Assembly (NCBI RefSeq): GCF_001424345.1
Contig: NZ_LMPF01000021.1
Coordinates: 187,404-251,403 of the forward strand
Direction: 5' to 3'
From: Burkholderia sp. Leaf177
GTDB lineage: Bacteria; Pseudomonadota; Gammaproteobacteria; Burkholderiales; Burkholderiaceae
Length of the DNA: 64,000 nucleotides
Under the pieces are notes generated by a model. It saw only the letters and a list, made by a program, of their open reading frames with translations, did not search any database and was not told the DNA's origin. Below are positions 44,266-55,365 of the stretch, piece by piece (position 1 is the first letter of the stretch; every line of letters begins with the position of its first letter). The position numbers and the translations under genes are program-made.

Positions 44266-45774
44266 ATGATGGATACCGCAGTGGCCACGGCCGCGCCTTA
44301 TCTTTTACTCGATAACATCACCGTGCGTTTTCCCGGCGTGCTTGCGCTCGACTCGGTTTCGCTCGGTGTGCGCACGGGCGAAGTCCACGGGCTGATGGGC
44401 GAGAACGGCGCGGGCAAATCGACCTTGCTCAAAGTGCTGTCGGGCGTGAACTCAACGAGCGGCGGAAGCTTGTCGCTCGATGGCGTGGAGCAGCAATTCA
44501 CGACCACCAAGGCCGCAATCGAAGCGGGTATCGCGATCATTTATCAGGAGTTGCATCTCGTGCCCGAGCTGACCGTGGCCGAGAACCTGATGCTCGGTGC
44601 AATGCCGAACCGCTTCGGTTTGCTCGATGAAAAAGCGCTGGTCAGACGCGCGATTTCCGAGCTGGATCGACTGGGTGAAAAGATCGATCCGAACATGCAA
44701 GTGAAGCACTTGTCGATCGGGCAGCGCCAGATGATCGAGATCGGCAAGGCGCTGATGCGCAACGCGCGCGTGATCGCCTTCGATGAACCCACGAGCTCAC
44801 TCTCATCGCGCGAAACGGAGCAACTCTTCAAGATCATCCGCGCGTTGAAAAGCGAAGGGCGCGCGATCATCTACGTGACGCATCGCATGGACGAGGTCTA
44901 TGCGCTTTGCGATCGCGTGACGGTTTTTCGCGATGGCCGGCGTATCGAAACTTTCGAAGAAGTCGATGGACTCGAACGCGATCGCCTGATCAGTTGCATG
45001 GTCGGCCGCTCCATTCACGATGTGTACGGATATCGCGCGCGGGATATCGGCGACGTGCAACTCGATGTGCAAGCGCTGATGGGTCCTGGACTGGCGGAAC
45101 CGGCGTCGTTCAGCGTGCGCAAGGGCGAGATAGTCGGGTTTTTCGGGCTCGTGGGCGCCGGTCGTTCGGAATTGATGAAGCTGATTTACGGCGCGGTGAA
45201 ACCCGTGTCGGGGCAGATCGTGCTGAAAGGATCCAGACGCAAGTTCAGGTCGCCGCGCGACGCGGTGCGCGCGGGCGTGGCGCTGTGTCCGGAAGACCGC
45301 AAGCAGGAAGGCATCGTTTCGATCGCTTCGGTGTCCGACAACATGAACATGAGTTGCCGCCGGCATTTCAGCCCGTTCAACATCTTGAATAGCCGCAAGG
45401 AAGCCGCGACCACCACTGATTACATCGCGAAGCTCGCCATCAAGACGCGCAACGGCAATACGCCCATCGGCACGCTTTCCGGCGGCAATCAGCAGAAGGT
45501 CATCCTGTCGCGCTGGCTTGCCGAAGAAATCGATGTGTTCCTGATGGACGAACCCACGCGCGGTATCGATGTCGGCGCGCGCAGCGAAATCTACGGCCTC
45601 TTGTACGGATTGGCCGAGGCCGGGCGCACGGTCATCGTGGTATCGAGCGATCTGGCCGAAGTGATCGGCGTGGCGGATCGCGTGATGGTGATGCGCGAAG
45701 GAAAGATCGTCGGCAACTTGCCGAAGGCGCAAGCCACGCCCGATCAGCTCATCAAGCTCGCCCTGCCCGGCTGA
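44266..45774 (+). CDS. araG: L-arabinose ABC transporter ATP-binding protein (two ATPase domains)
   Basis: The 502-residue protein has the double-cassette layout of AraG/RbsA. The first domain has Walker A ([16 protein letters not shown]), signature [15 protein letters not shown] and Walker [12 protein letters not shown]. The second has the degenerate [16 protein letters not shown], signature [15 protein letters not shown] and [15 protein letters not shown]. It drives sugar uptake with AraF and AraH. The gene follows araF after an 83-bp spacer containing repeated GTCATG units. Two start codons lie in tandem (ATGATG); the first is used here. Confidence 0.93.
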   Translation: MMDTAVATAAPYLLLDNITVRFPGVLALDSVSLGVRTGEVHGLMGENGAGKSTLLKVLSGVNSTSGGSLSLDGVEQQFTTTKAAIEAGIAIIYQELHLVPELTVAENLMLGAMPNRFGLLDEKALVRRAISELDRLGEKIDPNMQVKHLSIGQRQMIEIGKALMRNARVIAFDEPTSSLSSRETEQLFKIIRALKSEGRAIIYVTHRMDEVYALCDRVTVFRDGRRIETFEEVDGLERDRLISCMVGRSIHDVYGYRARDIGDVQLDVQALMGPGLAEPASFSVRKGEIVGFFGLVGAGRSELMKLIYGAVKPVSGQIVLKGSRRKFRSPRDAVRAGVALCPEDRKQEGIVSIASVSDNMNMSCRRHFSPFNILNSRKEAATTTDYIAKLAIKTRNGNTPIGTLSGGNQQKVILSRWLAEEIDVFLMDEPTRGIDVGARSEIYGLLYGLAEAGRTVIVVSSDLAEVIGVADRVMVMREGKIVGNLPKAQATPDQLIKLALPG

Positions 45775-45825
45775 TTTCACGAATAACACCGCAGCGACCA
45801 ATGCGCTGCGAACGATAGAGACATC

Positions 45826-46830
45826 ATGCAAATAACCCCTGTCACCAATCAGTCGAATCCCGCCCAAAGCACGGGCGCGCGTGCTCGCGCCGCGCGGACC
45901 TGGGACCTCATCAACAAGTCGGGCATCGTCATGGTGTTCGTGATCCTGTTCGTGACGTTGGCCTTTACCGTGCCGGGGTTTGTCAGCTCGCGCAATATCC
46001 AGGGCCTGTTGCTGTCGGTCACGCTGATCGGTTCGATCTCCGTCACCATGATGTTCGTGCTCGCGCTCGGCGAGGTGGATTTGTCGGTGGCGTCCATCGT
46101 GGCATTTGCGGGCGTGGTGGCGTCTACCTTGATCACGTCCACGCATAGCGTTACGTTGGGAATAGCGGGCGGTGTGCTGGCCGGCGGCGCGGTTGGGCTC
46201 GTGAACGGCGTGCTGATCGCGCGATGGAAAATCAACTCGCTGATCGTCACGCTCGCAATGATGGAAGTGGTTCGCGGGCTGGCTTATATCACGTCGAACG
46301 GCGACGCGGTGATGATCTCCGAAGAGCGTTTCTTCGACCTTGGCGGCGGTTCGTTCCTCGGAATTTCGTTTCCGATCTGGTCGAATATCGTGGGGTTTGT
46401 GGTCTTTGGCTTTCTGCTGAAGAAGACCGTGTTTGGCAAAAATGTGCTGGCGGTCGGCGGTAATAGCGAAGCCGCGTTGCTGGCTGGTTTGCCGGTCATG
46501 CGGATCAAGATAACGGTGTTTGTGCTGCAAGGGCTCGTGACTGGGTTCGCCGGGGTGATGCTGGCATCGCGGATGAGTTTGGGAGATCCCAAGACGTCGG
46601 TCGGGCTGGAGCTTGGGGTTATTTCTGCTTGCGTGCTCGGGGGTGTTTCGTTGACCGGCGGCGTGGCTACGATTTCAGGCGTGCTGGTCGGGGTGCTGAT
46701 CATGGGATCCGTGCAGGACGCCATGAGCCTTATGAATGTGCCGACGTTCTATCAGTATCTGATCCGGGGCGGGATCTTGTTGCTGGCAGTGCTCTTCGAT
46801 CAGTATCGGAGAAGTAAGCGGGTGGGTTGA
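45826..46830 (+). CDS. araH: L-arabinose ABC transporter permease
   Basis: The 334-residue membrane protein has about eight to ten hydrophobic segments. It has the conserved permease features MMFVLALGEVDLSVASIVAF, then LVNGVLIARWKINSLIVTLA, then FGKNVLAVGGNSEAALLAGL, then GVISACVLGGVSLTGGVATI. It forms the channel with AraG. The gene lies 51 bp after araG and ends the araFGH operon. Its 3' end faces the convergent arabinose 1-dehydrogenase gene about 440 bp away. Confidence 0.93.
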   Translation: MQITPVTNQSNPAQSTGARARAARTWDLINKSGIVMVFVILFVTLAFTVPGFVSSRNIQGLLLSVTLIGSISVTMMFVLALGEVDLSVASIVAFAGVVASTLITSTHSVTLGIAGGVLAGGAVGLVNGVLIARWKINSLIVTLAMMEVVRGLAYITSNGDAVMISEERFFDLGGGSFLGISFPIWSNIVGFVVFGFLLKKTVFGKNVLAVGGNSEAALLAGLPVMRIKITVFVLQGLVTGFAGVMLASRMSLGDPKTSVGLELGVISACVLGGVSLTGGVATISGVLVGVLIMGSVQDAMSLMNVPTFYQYLIRGGILLLAVLFDQYRRSKRVG

Positions 46831-47270
46831 GGAAGGGCCGGCGCTTAGGTGGGTTTGAAACGTGTGGTCGGGATTGATGCCGGGTCGCTGCGTTTTAGGT
46901 CTTCGCGCGTTCCGTTCTGGCCGATTTCTTTAGCACTGTTAGCCACTGTCCGTGGCGGGACTTCATTTCTTTTTCCGACGGCGAAAAAGAAACGAAGCAA
47001 AGAAAACGCCTTTCAACCGATGGCTCATAAGTGTCCCAAGCGTGCAGTTTCGGACTTTCTGGTACCCGAAAAGCACGCTCGACGCCGCAACCATCGACAC
47101 TTGAACCCCTCCCCCTCCGAACGCTTACATCCACACGCTTCGCCACCAGTGTTCTCGGGCAAGTTCTAGATGTCTCATGAATCTGAGGGGCCAAACCCTT
47201 GGTTTCGCACAGCAGACGATTCGGTTTGCTCTTCGCAAAACAGCCACCGAATCTGCCGCCGCGCCACGTG
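46831..47270. repeat. Non-coding convergent gap with a dispersed-type inverted repeat
   Basis: This 440-bp gap between two convergent genes contains the inverted repeat TTTCTTTTTC / GAAAAAGAAA around CGACGGC (46966-46992), followed by CGAAGCAAAGAAAACGC. From memory, elements of this kind are dispersed widely in Burkholderia-group genomes. A reading frame across it (46895-47320, minus) has no family features and is not taken as a gene. Terminators for both convergent operons are expected here but not resolved. Confidence 0.55.
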
Positions 47271-48263
<993 letters not shown>

Positions 48264-50006
48264 CTAATGCGAATGCCGCGGCACATCGGCACCCCGACAT
48301 CCTACGAGAAAATCGAAATCGCAGCCCTGATCGGCTTGCAAAACGTGATCGACATAAAGTTTTCGATACCCGCTCGTATCGGCTGGCGTGACGGTCTGTG
48401 TCTCGGCCCAGTCGGCGAGACGCGCGGTGAGTTCGGTTTCGCTGATATCGAGTTGCAACGTCCCGCCCATGCAATCGAGCTCGATCCAGTCGCCGTCCTT
48501 CACCACTGCAAGCGGACCGCCCGCGCGCGCTTCGGGCGCCACATGCAGCACCACGGTGCCATACGCCGTGCCGCTCATGCGGGCATCGGAAATGCGCACC
48601 ATGTCGGTTACACCCGCTGCCAGCAGCTTCGGCGGCAAACCCATGTTGCCGACTTCCGCCATGCCGGGATATCCCTTCGGCCCGCAATTTTTTAGCACGA
48701 GAACCGAGTCCTTCGTTACATCGAGTTCGGGATCGCCAATGCGCGCCTTGTAATGATCGAAGTTCTCGAAAACGACCGCACGTCCGCGATGCTTGAGCAA
48801 TTCGGGCGTTGCGGCCGACGGTTTCACCACGGCACCATTCGGTGCAAGGTTGCCTCGCACGATGCACAGACCACCATCGGCGACGAGCGGGTTATCGAGC
48901 GGCCGGATGACTTCTTCATTGTAGATGGGCGCTTCCTTCGTGTTCTCCCATAACGACTGCCCGTTCGCGGTCAGCGCGTCGGGATGCGGCAGCAAGCCGG
49001 CTTCACCTAAACGACGAATCACGCCCGGCAAGCCGCCCGCGTAATAAAATTCTTCCATCAGGAAACGGCCGGAAGGCTGCAGGTCGACGAGCGTCGGCGT
49101 GCCGCGTCCGATGCGCGTCCAGTCATCAAGTTCGAGATTCACGCCGATACGACCCGCGATCGCCTTGAGGTGAATCGCCGCATTCGTCGATCCGCCGATC
49201 GCCGCGTTCACGCGGATCGCGTTTTCGAAGGCTTCCTTGGTCAGCAGCTTCGACAAGCGCACGTCCTCCAACGCCATCTCCACGATGCGCATGCCCGACA
49301 TATGCGCGAGGACGTAGCGCCTTGCATCGACGGCGGGAATGGCGGCGTTATGCGGCAGCGTCACGCCGAGCGCTTCCGCCATGCACGCCATGGTCGACGC
49401 CGTGCCCATGGTATTGCAGGTGCCGGCCGAACGCGACATACCCGCTTCCGCCGACATGAATTCGTGCAGCGTGATCTTGCCCGCCTTGACCTGTTCGCTG
49501 AGCTGCCACACGACAGTGCCCGAGCCGATATCGCGGCCATGATGTTTGCCGTTGAGCATGGGACCGCCGCTTACCGCAATGGCGGGCACGTCGCAACTTG
49601 CCGCGCCCATCAGCAACGCGGGCGTGGTTTTATCGCAGCCGACGAGCAGCACGACGGCATCGACGGGATTGCCGCGAATCGATTCCTCAACGTCCATGCT
49701 GGCGAGATTGCGCGTGAACATCGCGGTCGGGCGCAGGTTGGACTCGCCGTTGGAAAACACGGGAAACTCGACCGGGAAGCCGCCCGCTTCGAACACGCCG
49801 CGCTTCACGTGTTCCGCGAGCTTCCTGAAATGCGCGTTGCATGGCGTCAATTCAGACCACGTATTGCAGATGCCGATGATCGGCTTGCCCTGGAATTCGT
49901 GATCGGGAATGCCCTGGTTTTTCATCCAGCTTCGGTACATGAAACCGTTCTTGTCGGCAGTGCCGAACCATTGGGCGGAGCGCAGTGGACGTTTTGCATC
50001 TGACAT
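48264..50006 (-). CDS. L-arabonate dehydratase (IlvD/EDD family)
   Basis: The 580-residue protein has the family Fe-S cysteines in GICNTWSELTPCNAHFRKLA, VLLVGCDKTTPALLMGAASC and AGTCNTMGTASTMACMAEAL. The C-terminal VRISDARMSGTAYGTVVLHV is typical of the sugar-acid branch rather than of true IlvD. The next gene encodes arabinose 1-dehydrogenase, so L-arabonate is the best-supported substrate (giving 2-keto-3-deoxy-L-arabonate). Activity on related sugar acids such as D-fuconate or D-galactonate is possible. It lies 88 bp after the last transporter gene. Confidence 0.87.
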   Translation of the reverse strand: MSDAKRPLRSAQWFGTADKNGFMYRSWMKNQGIPDHEFQGKPIIGICNTWSELTPCNAHFRKLAEHVKRGVFEAGGFPVEFPVFSNGESNLRPTAMFTRNLASMDVEESIRGNPVDAVVLLVGCDKTTPALLMGAASCDVPAIAVSGGPMLNGKHHGRDIGSGTVVWQLSEQVKAGKITLHEFMSAEAGMSRSAGTCNTMGTASTMACMAEALGVTLPHNAAIPAVDARRYVLAHMSGMRIVEMALEDVRLSKLLTKEAFENAIRVNAAIGGSTNAAIHLKAIAGRIGVNLELDDWTRIGRGTPTLVDLQPSGRFLMEEFYYAGGLPGVIRRLGEAGLLPHPDALTANGQSLWENTKEAPIYNEEVIRPLDNPLVADGGLCIVRGNLAPNGAVVKPSAATPELLKHRGRAVVFENFDHYKARIGDPELDVTKDSVLVLKNCGPKGYPGMAEVGNMGLPPKLLAAGVTDMVRISDARMSGTAYGTVVLHVAPEARAGGPLAVVKDGDWIELDCMGGTLQLDISETELTARLADWAETQTVTPADTSGYRKLYVDHVLQADQGCDFDFLVGCRGADVPRHSH

Positions 50007-50094
50007 CGATTTATCCTTGATCGTTACTATTTCAAAGCATCATTCGCCCGGACGCGCCGTGCGTCCGGAACCGTTTTTGATTTTGGGAACTGTG

Positions 50095-51183
50095 TCAGCT
50101 CCGCGAGCCCAGCGCGACGGGATCGGCCTTGGTGGTCTCATCGTGACGTCTCGATCGCCACCTGTGCTTCGTACTTACCCGCTCGCCCGACGCCGTTCCT
50201 CCCGACTTCCGCCGGGCCGCATGTCGTTCAATCAAGCGTTGCAACAGGCAGAACGCGCACAGCAGCGCGCCGATGACGATGCGCGTCCACCACGAACTCA
50301 GCGTGCCGTCGAACGTGATCAGCGTCTGGATGGTCCCGAGAATGCCGACGCCGAACACCGATCCGATCACATATCCCACGCCACCCGTGAGCAGGGTTCC
50401 GCCTATGACCGTGGCGGCAATTGCATCGAGTTCCATGCCCTGCCCTTGCAAGCCGTATCCCGACAGCACGTAGAGCGTGAAGACCACGCCGCCGAGCGCC
50501 GAGCAAAATCCGCTCAACGCATAGACGCCGACCTTCGTTCGCGCCACGGGCAATCCCATCAGCAACGCCGAGCGCTCATTGCCACCGACCGCATAGACGT
50601 TGCGCCCGAAACGCGTGAAATGCGCGACAAAAATGGCAAGCGCCAGCGTCGCAATCGCAATCAGGCCGCCGGCCGTGAGCGAGGCGCCGTATATATCGAT
50701 GTGAAACCCAGACAGCGCGTGAAAGCTCGGGTCGTTGATGGTGATCGATTGCGTGGTGATCAAGAAACATGCACCACGCGCGAGGAACATTCCTGCCAGA
50801 GTGACAATGAAAGGCTGCAGCCGGAAGAAGTGAATCAACGCGCCCATAGCCGCACCGTACAACGCGCCGAGCGTCAGCACCATTGGCACGATGATCCATA
50901 TGGGCCAATGCAGGCGTTCGGCGAATACGGCGCAGAGAATGGTCGTCAACGCGACCACCGATCCCACCGACAGATCGATGCCACCCGACACGATCACGAA
51001 GGTCATGCCGATAGCGACGATCAGGAGAAACGCGTTGTCGACGAGCAGGCCGAGCAGCACTTGCAGCGAGAAAAACCCTGTGTACATCACGGAGCCGAAC
51101 CCGAACAGCGCGACGAACAAAACGATGGTGACGACGATCGGCAACGTACGCGGATCGGCCAGGCGGTCCAGGAAGTTCCTCAT
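50095..51183 (-). CDS. yjfF: Sugar ABC transporter permease YjfF
   Basis: The 362-residue permease has the BPD_transp_2 pattern: LIVAIGMTFVIVSGGIDLSV, then LQPFIVTLAGMFLARGACFL, then RFGRNVYAVGGNERSALLMG, then AIAATVIGGTLLTGGVGYVI. Its C-terminus (from about residue 320) is basic and longer than usual. With YtfT it forms the membrane part of a YtfQRT-YjfF-type transporter, known in E. coli for galactofuranose and able to carry arabinose in its furanose form. Its start overlaps the ytfT stop by four bases. Confidence 0.9.
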   Translation of the reverse strand: MRNFLDRLADPRTLPIVVTIVLFVALFGFGSVMYTGFFSLQVLLGLLVDNAFLLIVAIGMTFVIVSGGIDLSVGSVVALTTILCAVFAERLHWPIWIIVPMVLTLGALYGAAMGALIHFFRLQPFIVTLAGMFLARGACFLITTQSITINDPSFHALSGFHIDIYGASLTAGGLIAIATLALAIFVAHFTRFGRNVYAVGGNERSALLMGLPVARTKVGVYALSGFCSALGGVVFTLYVLSGYGLQGQGMELDAIAATVIGGTLLTGGVGYVIGSVFGVGILGTIQTLITFDGTLSSWWTRIVIGALLCAFCLLQRLIERHAARRKSGGTASGERVSTKHRWRSRRHDETTKADPVALGSRS

Positions 51184-52217
51184 TTTGCGGCCTCGGCGAA
51201 GGGCTTTTTCAGCCCATGGGGAAAGGCACGCTTGAACTGCTTCACGATGACCGTGCGAGCGCTTGCGGACTGGATCACGCTCACGACCAGCACGACCGCC
51301 GCCTTGACAACGAGCGTCGCCTCGGGCGGCACGCCGATTGAATACGTGGTGTATGTGAGCGTCTGGATGATCAATGCACCGAGGACCGTCCCCGCGAGAC
51401 TGAACTTGCCGCCGAGCAACGACGTGCCGCCTAGCGTGACGGCGAGGATTGCATCGAGTTCGAGCAACAGGCCCGCGTTATTGCCGTCGGCGCTGCGCAC
51501 GTTTGAACTGATCAGGATTCCTGCTAAAGCCGCCGTAAGACCGGAGAACGTATAGACCCCGAAGACGATCGCGCTCGAACGCAAGCCGACCAGTTTCGTC
51601 GCGACCGGATTGATGCCGATTGCGCGGATGAACATGCCGAGCGCCGTGCGGTTCATGAGCAACGCCGTCGCCACGATTGCACCGGCCGCGACCCAGACGG
51701 AACACGGCAAACGCGCCAGATAACCGCCGCCGACCACGAGATACCCGGGCGCGCCGATGGGAATGATCTGGCCGCCCGTGAGCAACTGCGCAACGCCCCG
51801 GCCGGCGACCATCAGGATCAACGTCGCGATGATCGGCTGCATGCCGACGAACGCCACGAGCACGCCGTTCCACATGCCGGCAAGCACGCCTACCACGAGC
51901 GCGGCGGCGAGTGCTTCGGCGACGTTCGCGGGGTTATCGGCGAGAATGCTGGCCGCCGCCGCGCCCGCGATTGCAACTACGGCGCCCACCGATATATCGA
52001 TCCCGCGCGTCGCAATCACGAGCGTCATGCCGAGCGACACGAGCACGAGCGGCGCCGCGCGGTTGAGAATATCGACGGGCGCGCCGAACCAGTGGCCATC
52101 GAGCACGGAGATGGAAAGGAAGCGCGGGTTCTGGCTCAGGTCGAGCAAGATCAGCAACACGAGCGTAAGAGCCGGCCATACGAGAGGATGCTGCAACACC
52201 GTTTTGATCCGGTTCAT
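51180..52217 (-). CDS. ytfT: Sugar ABC transporter permease YtfT
   Basis: The 345-residue permease starts at ATG 52217, overlapping the ytfR stop. Features include LVLVSLGMTLVIATRGIDIS, then VAFVGMQPIIATLILMVAGR, then FIRAIGINPVATKLVGLRSS, then LLELDAILAVTLGGTSLLGG. It pairs with YjfF, whose start overlaps its own stop. The longer upstream frame is inside the ytfR gene and is not used. Confidence 0.9.
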   Translation of the reverse strand: MNRIKTVLQHPLVWPALTLVLLILLDLSQNPRFLSISVLDGHWFGAPVDILNRAAPLVLVSLGMTLVIATRGIDISVGAVVAIAGAAAASILADNPANVAEALAAALVVGVLAGMWNGVLVAFVGMQPIIATLILMVAGRGVAQLLTGGQIIPIGAPGYLVVGGGYLARLPCSVWVAAGAIVATALLMNRTALGMFIRAIGINPVATKLVGLRSSAIVFGVYTFSGLTAALAGILISSNVRSADGNNAGLLLELDAILAVTLGGTSLLGGKFSLAGTVLGALIIQTLTYTTYSIGVPPEATLVVKAAVVLVVSVIQSASARTVIVKQFKRAFPHGLKKPFAEAAK

Positions 52218-53728
52218 TGGCTGCCTCCCGCAATCAGCCGATACACCTGATCCTCGGAACTCGCGTGCCCCTCGACTTCCGCCACCTTGCGCCGGTCGCG
52301 CAGCACCGCAATCCGATGACTCACGCGCACGACCTCGTTCACCTCCGACGAGATGAAGACAATCCCCAGGCCCTTCGCGCAAAGCGCCAGCACGCGATCC
52401 ATGATTTCGAATTTCGCCGCAACGTCGATACCGCGCGTGGGTTCATCGAGGATCAGCATTTTCGGTTCGGTCGCAAGCCAGCGCGCGAGCAGGACCTTCT
52501 GCTGGTTGCCGCCGGAAAGAAGCCCGATGGGTTGTTCAGCGTCGCGCGCCTTGATGCCGAGGCGCTCGATGTAATCGTCCGCTATCTCCCGCTGCCGGCC
52601 TTTCCCGATCACGCGCCACCAGCCGCGCCGCACTTGCAGCGCAAGCACGATGTTCTCCCGTATGGAAAGCTCCGCAACGATGCCCTCCTTCTTCCTGTCC
52701 TCCGGGCAATATCCAACGCCGCGGCGCACGGCATCGCGAGGCGAACGAAGCTTCACCTCCTTCCCGCCAATAGCCATGCTGCCCGCGTCCGAACGCTCCG
52801 CGCCGAACAGCAGGCGCGCGGTTTCCGTGCGGCCCGAACCGAGCAAGCCCGCCAGCCCGAGGATCTGGCCGGGCTGTACGTCGATATCGATGGGATTCAT
52901 CAGGCCGCGCCGGCCGCTGCCGCGCATGCTGAAAAACGGCGGCACGAGGCTCTTTTTCGCGGGCGGTTCGTCGGCGGCGCGTTTCAGGCGCTCGGTCATG
53001 CGTTCATGTCCCACCATCTTCGAAACAAGCAGTTCCACGGGCAGATCGCGCGCAAGATATTCGCCTTCACGTTCGCCATTGCGCATGACCGTGATCCGGT
53101 CCGAGACCGCGTAAGTCTGTTCCAGAAAGTGCGTGACGAAGAGGATCGCGATGCCCGATTGCTTGAGTTTTTGCAGCACGCCGAAGAGCCTCGCGACTTC
53201 GCCTTCGTCGAGGCTCGAGGTGGGTTCATCGAGGATCAGCACGCGCGCATCCACCGAGACCGCGCGCGCGATCGCCACCATCTGTTGCACGGCGATCGGG
53301 TACGTGTCGAGCGATTTGCTGACATCGATAAAAACGTTCAGGTCGGCCAAAGCCGCTTCGGCACGCGCGCGGATGCTCTTCCAGTCGATCGCACCATGCC
53401 GTTTCGGTTGCCGTCCCGCGAACACGTTTTCAGCAACCGATAGATTCGGGCACAGGTTCACTTCCTGATAAAGCGTCCTGATTCCCGCCGCTTCCGCGTG
53501 CAGCGGCGTCGCGAAACTGACCGTCTCGCCGCCGAGCCGGATCTCGCCGGCGTCGTGCGCGTGGACGCCGGTGAGCAAGTTGATGAGCGTCGACTTGCCG
53601 GCGCCGTTCTGGCCCATCAGCGTATGGATCTCGCCGGGAAACAAGCGGAAGTCCACGTTCTGCAAAGCCTTGACGCCCGGAAACGACTTCGAGAGACCGA
53701 TAGTTTCAAGGATGGGCGAAGCGGTCAT
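52214..53728 (-). CDS. ytfR: Sugar ABC transporter ATP-binding protein YtfR (two ATPase domains)
   Basis: The 504-residue double-cassette ATPase has Walker [17 protein letters not shown] in domain 1 and the degenerate LAGLLGSGRTETARLLFG in domain 2. The second signature is [16 protein letters not shown] and the second Walker B region is [14 protein letters not shown]. It powers the YtfT/YjfF channel. It lies 12 bp after ytfQ and overlaps ytfT by four bases. Confidence 0.92.
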   Translation of the reverse strand: MTASPILETIGLSKSFPGVKALQNVDFRLFPGEIHTLMGQNGAGKSTLINLLTGVHAHDAGEIRLGGETVSFATPLHAEAAGIRTLYQEVNLCPNLSVAENVFAGRQPKRHGAIDWKSIRARAEAALADLNVFIDVSKSLDTYPIAVQQMVAIARAVSVDARVLILDEPTSSLDEGEVARLFGVLQKLKQSGIAILFVTHFLEQTYAVSDRITVMRNGEREGEYLARDLPVELLVSKMVGHERMTERLKRAADEPPAKKSLVPPFFSMRGSGRRGLMNPIDIDVQPGQILGLAGLLGSGRTETARLLFGAERSDAGSMAIGGKEVKLRSPRDAVRRGVGYCPEDRKKEGIVAELSIRENIVLALQVRRGWWRVIGKGRQREIADDYIERLGIKARDAEQPIGLLSGGNQQKVLLARWLATEPKMLILDEPTRGIDVAAKFEIMDRVLALCAKGLGIVFISSEVNEVVRVSHRIAVLRDRRKVAEVEGHASSEDQVYRLIAGGSQ

Positions 53729-53740
53729 GGAACCGGCCGC

Positions 53741-54709
53741 TCAGTATTTGCGCTGCGGCAGGATTTGCGCCGCGACGCTCATCGGGAACACGGTTTCGTC
53801 GGTGACGATGCGCTTGGGCAATTGCTTGCCCGCCACCACCTCTTTCACCGCGGTCATGAGTTGCGGCCCGAGCAGCGGACTGCATTCAACGTCCACGTTG
53901 ATCTTGCCCGCGACCATGGCTTCGAAACCGCCCTTGGTGGCATCGAACGAGACCACGCTCACATCCTTGCCCGGCTTCACGCCGGCTTCTTCCATGGCCT
54001 GGATCGCGCCGAGCGCCATGTCGTCGTTATGCGCGTAGACCACGTTGATCTGCTTGCCGTACGTCTTGATGAAGGCTTCCATGACCTGCTTGCCGCCGGC
54101 GAGCGTGAAGTCGCCGCTTTGCGAAGCGATGACCTTGAACTTGGGATCGTTCTTGATGACTTCGAGCAGCCCGGCACGACGGTCATTGGCAGGCGCCGAG
54201 CCCACCGTGCCCTGCAATTCGGCGATGTTGATCGGTCCGGCGTCGTTCTTGTAGCGCTCTTCGAGCCATTTGCCCGCGCGCCGGCCTTCTTCCAGGAAGT
54301 CCGAACCGATCATGGTGACGTACAGGGACTTGTCCTTGACGTCGATATTGCGGTCCGTGAGGATCACCGGGATCTTCGCGTTTTTCGCTTCGATCAGAAC
54401 CGGTTCCCAACCCGATTCCACCACCGGCGAGAACGCAATCACATCGACTTTCTGGGCGATATACGAGCGAATCGCCTTGATCTGGTTTTCCTGTTTTTGC
54501 TGGGCATCGGAGAATTTTAGATTGATGCCGGCGTCCTTGGCCGCGCTTTTGACTGAAACCGTGTTCGCCGTGCGCCATGCGCTCTCGGCGCCCACTTGCG
54601 AGAAGCCCAGGTTGATCTTTTTATCGTCTGCGTGGGCGATCAGGCTTGTGCCGAGCAAAAGCGCAGAACCAAGCAGCGCACCGATGGCTGCGCGTCGAGC
54701 ATGTCTCAT
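53741..54709 (-). CDS. ytfQ: Sugar ABC transporter periplasmic binding protein YtfQ
   Basis: The 322-residue precursor has a signal peptide (RRAAIGALLGSALLLGTSLI, cleaved near AHA-DD). The mature protein has YtfQ features: INLGFSQVGAESAWRTANTV, then VDVIAFSPVVESGWEPVLIE, then VILTDRNIDVKD and VYAHNDDMALGAIQAMEEAG. E. coli YtfQ binds galactofuranose. The downstream arabinose genes suggest that an arabinose or galactose form is used here. GGAGACA precedes the start. It is the first gene of a six-gene operon ending with the arabinose dehydrogenase. Confidence 0.9.
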   Translation of the reverse strand: MRHARRAAIGALLGSALLLGTSLIAHADDKKINLGFSQVGAESAWRTANTVSVKSAAKDAGINLKFSDAQQKQENQIKAIRSYIAQKVDVIAFSPVVESGWEPVLIEAKNAKIPVILTDRNIDVKDKSLYVTMIGSDFLEEGRRAGKWLEERYKNDAGPINIAELQGTVGSAPANDRRAGLLEVIKNDPKFKVIASQSGDFTLAGGKQVMEAFIKTYGKQINVVYAHNDDMALGAIQAMEEAGVKPGKDVSVVSFDATKGGFEAMVAGKINVDVECSPLLGPQLMTAVKEVVAGKQLPKRIVTDETVFPMSVAAQILPQRKY

Positions 54710-54914
54710 GGTTGTCTCCGATTGTTTATGTTTGTGTTCGGTACTGCCGCGCTTGTCCGTGCCGTTCATGCGGCGCGCGCGGTCATTGATTCAGGGCGTA
54801 CCGCAATGAAGCGTAGCGCCCGAGTCCATGACGGTCCAATCAGTAATTTCGAGTTTGCGATACCAGAATTGGTATGACGGAGAGGTTTGTGAGTTGTGTT
54901 GCGGAGCGCTGTGC

Positions 54915-55346
54915 TCAACCTATATGGGAGTGTTTTGCGCGCGCGGGCGTGACTTCCATGGTGCTCAGTTCCTGAACGATGCCGCAATCCCCCACCGCCT
55001 GTTCCGCCACGCATTGGCTTCGAAGTTTGGTGAGTTGGGACTTCAACTGCTGCAGCTCTTCAATTCGATGATCGACGTGGGAAATGTGTTCATCGACGAG
55101 CGCGTTGATCGCGCCGCACTGCTCCGCCGGCTTGTCTGTCAAGCCCAGCAAGGCTCTGATTTCATCGTGCGCCATATCGAGCGCCCGGCAATTCCTGATG
55201 AAACGCAAGCGCTCCACATGGACGGCCGAATAATCCCGATAATTCCCGCCCGTGCGCTCGGCGTCGGGCATTAAACCTTCTTTCTCGTAGAAGCGGATTG
55301 TTTCCGTGGTGCATCGTGCGCTTTTGGCGAGTTCTCCGATTTTCAT
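54915..55346 (-). CDS. cadR: MerR-family Cd(II)/Pb(II)-responsive regulator
   Basis: The 143-residue protein has the MerR helix-turn-helix (MKIGELAKSARCTTETIRFY), the dimerisation helix and three metal-site cysteines: Cys77, Cys112 and Cys121, at positions close to those of CadR/PbrR. It lacks the second-loop cysteines of MerR and the ZntR pattern, so Cd or Pb sensing is favoured. It is divergent from cadA, and the shared 78-bp gap holds a perfect dyad between the -35 and -10 boxes of the cadA promoter. On binding metal it should untwist that promoter and activate cadA. Confidence 0.9.
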   Translation of the reverse strand: MKIGELAKSARCTTETIRFYEKEGLMPDAERTGGNYRDYSAVHVERLRFIRNCRALDMAHDEIRALLGLTDKPAEQCGAINALVDEHISHVDHRIEELQQLKSQLTKLRSQCVAEQAVGDCGIVQELSTMEVTPARAKHSHIG

Positions 55347-55365
55347 CTGGCCTCCGTGATAATGC

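Noticed and set aside
44803..46530. A 575-codon open frame on the minus strand
   Set aside because: It lies across araG and araH on the opposite strand and has the His/Arg/Gln-rich composition typical of shadow frames in GC-rich DNA.
49909..51555. A 548-codon open frame on the plus strand
   Set aside because: It is antisense to the dehydratase start, yjfF and ytfT; its translation is low-complexity and rich in Arg, Gln, His and Glu, with no domain. The permease reading is clearly the coding one.
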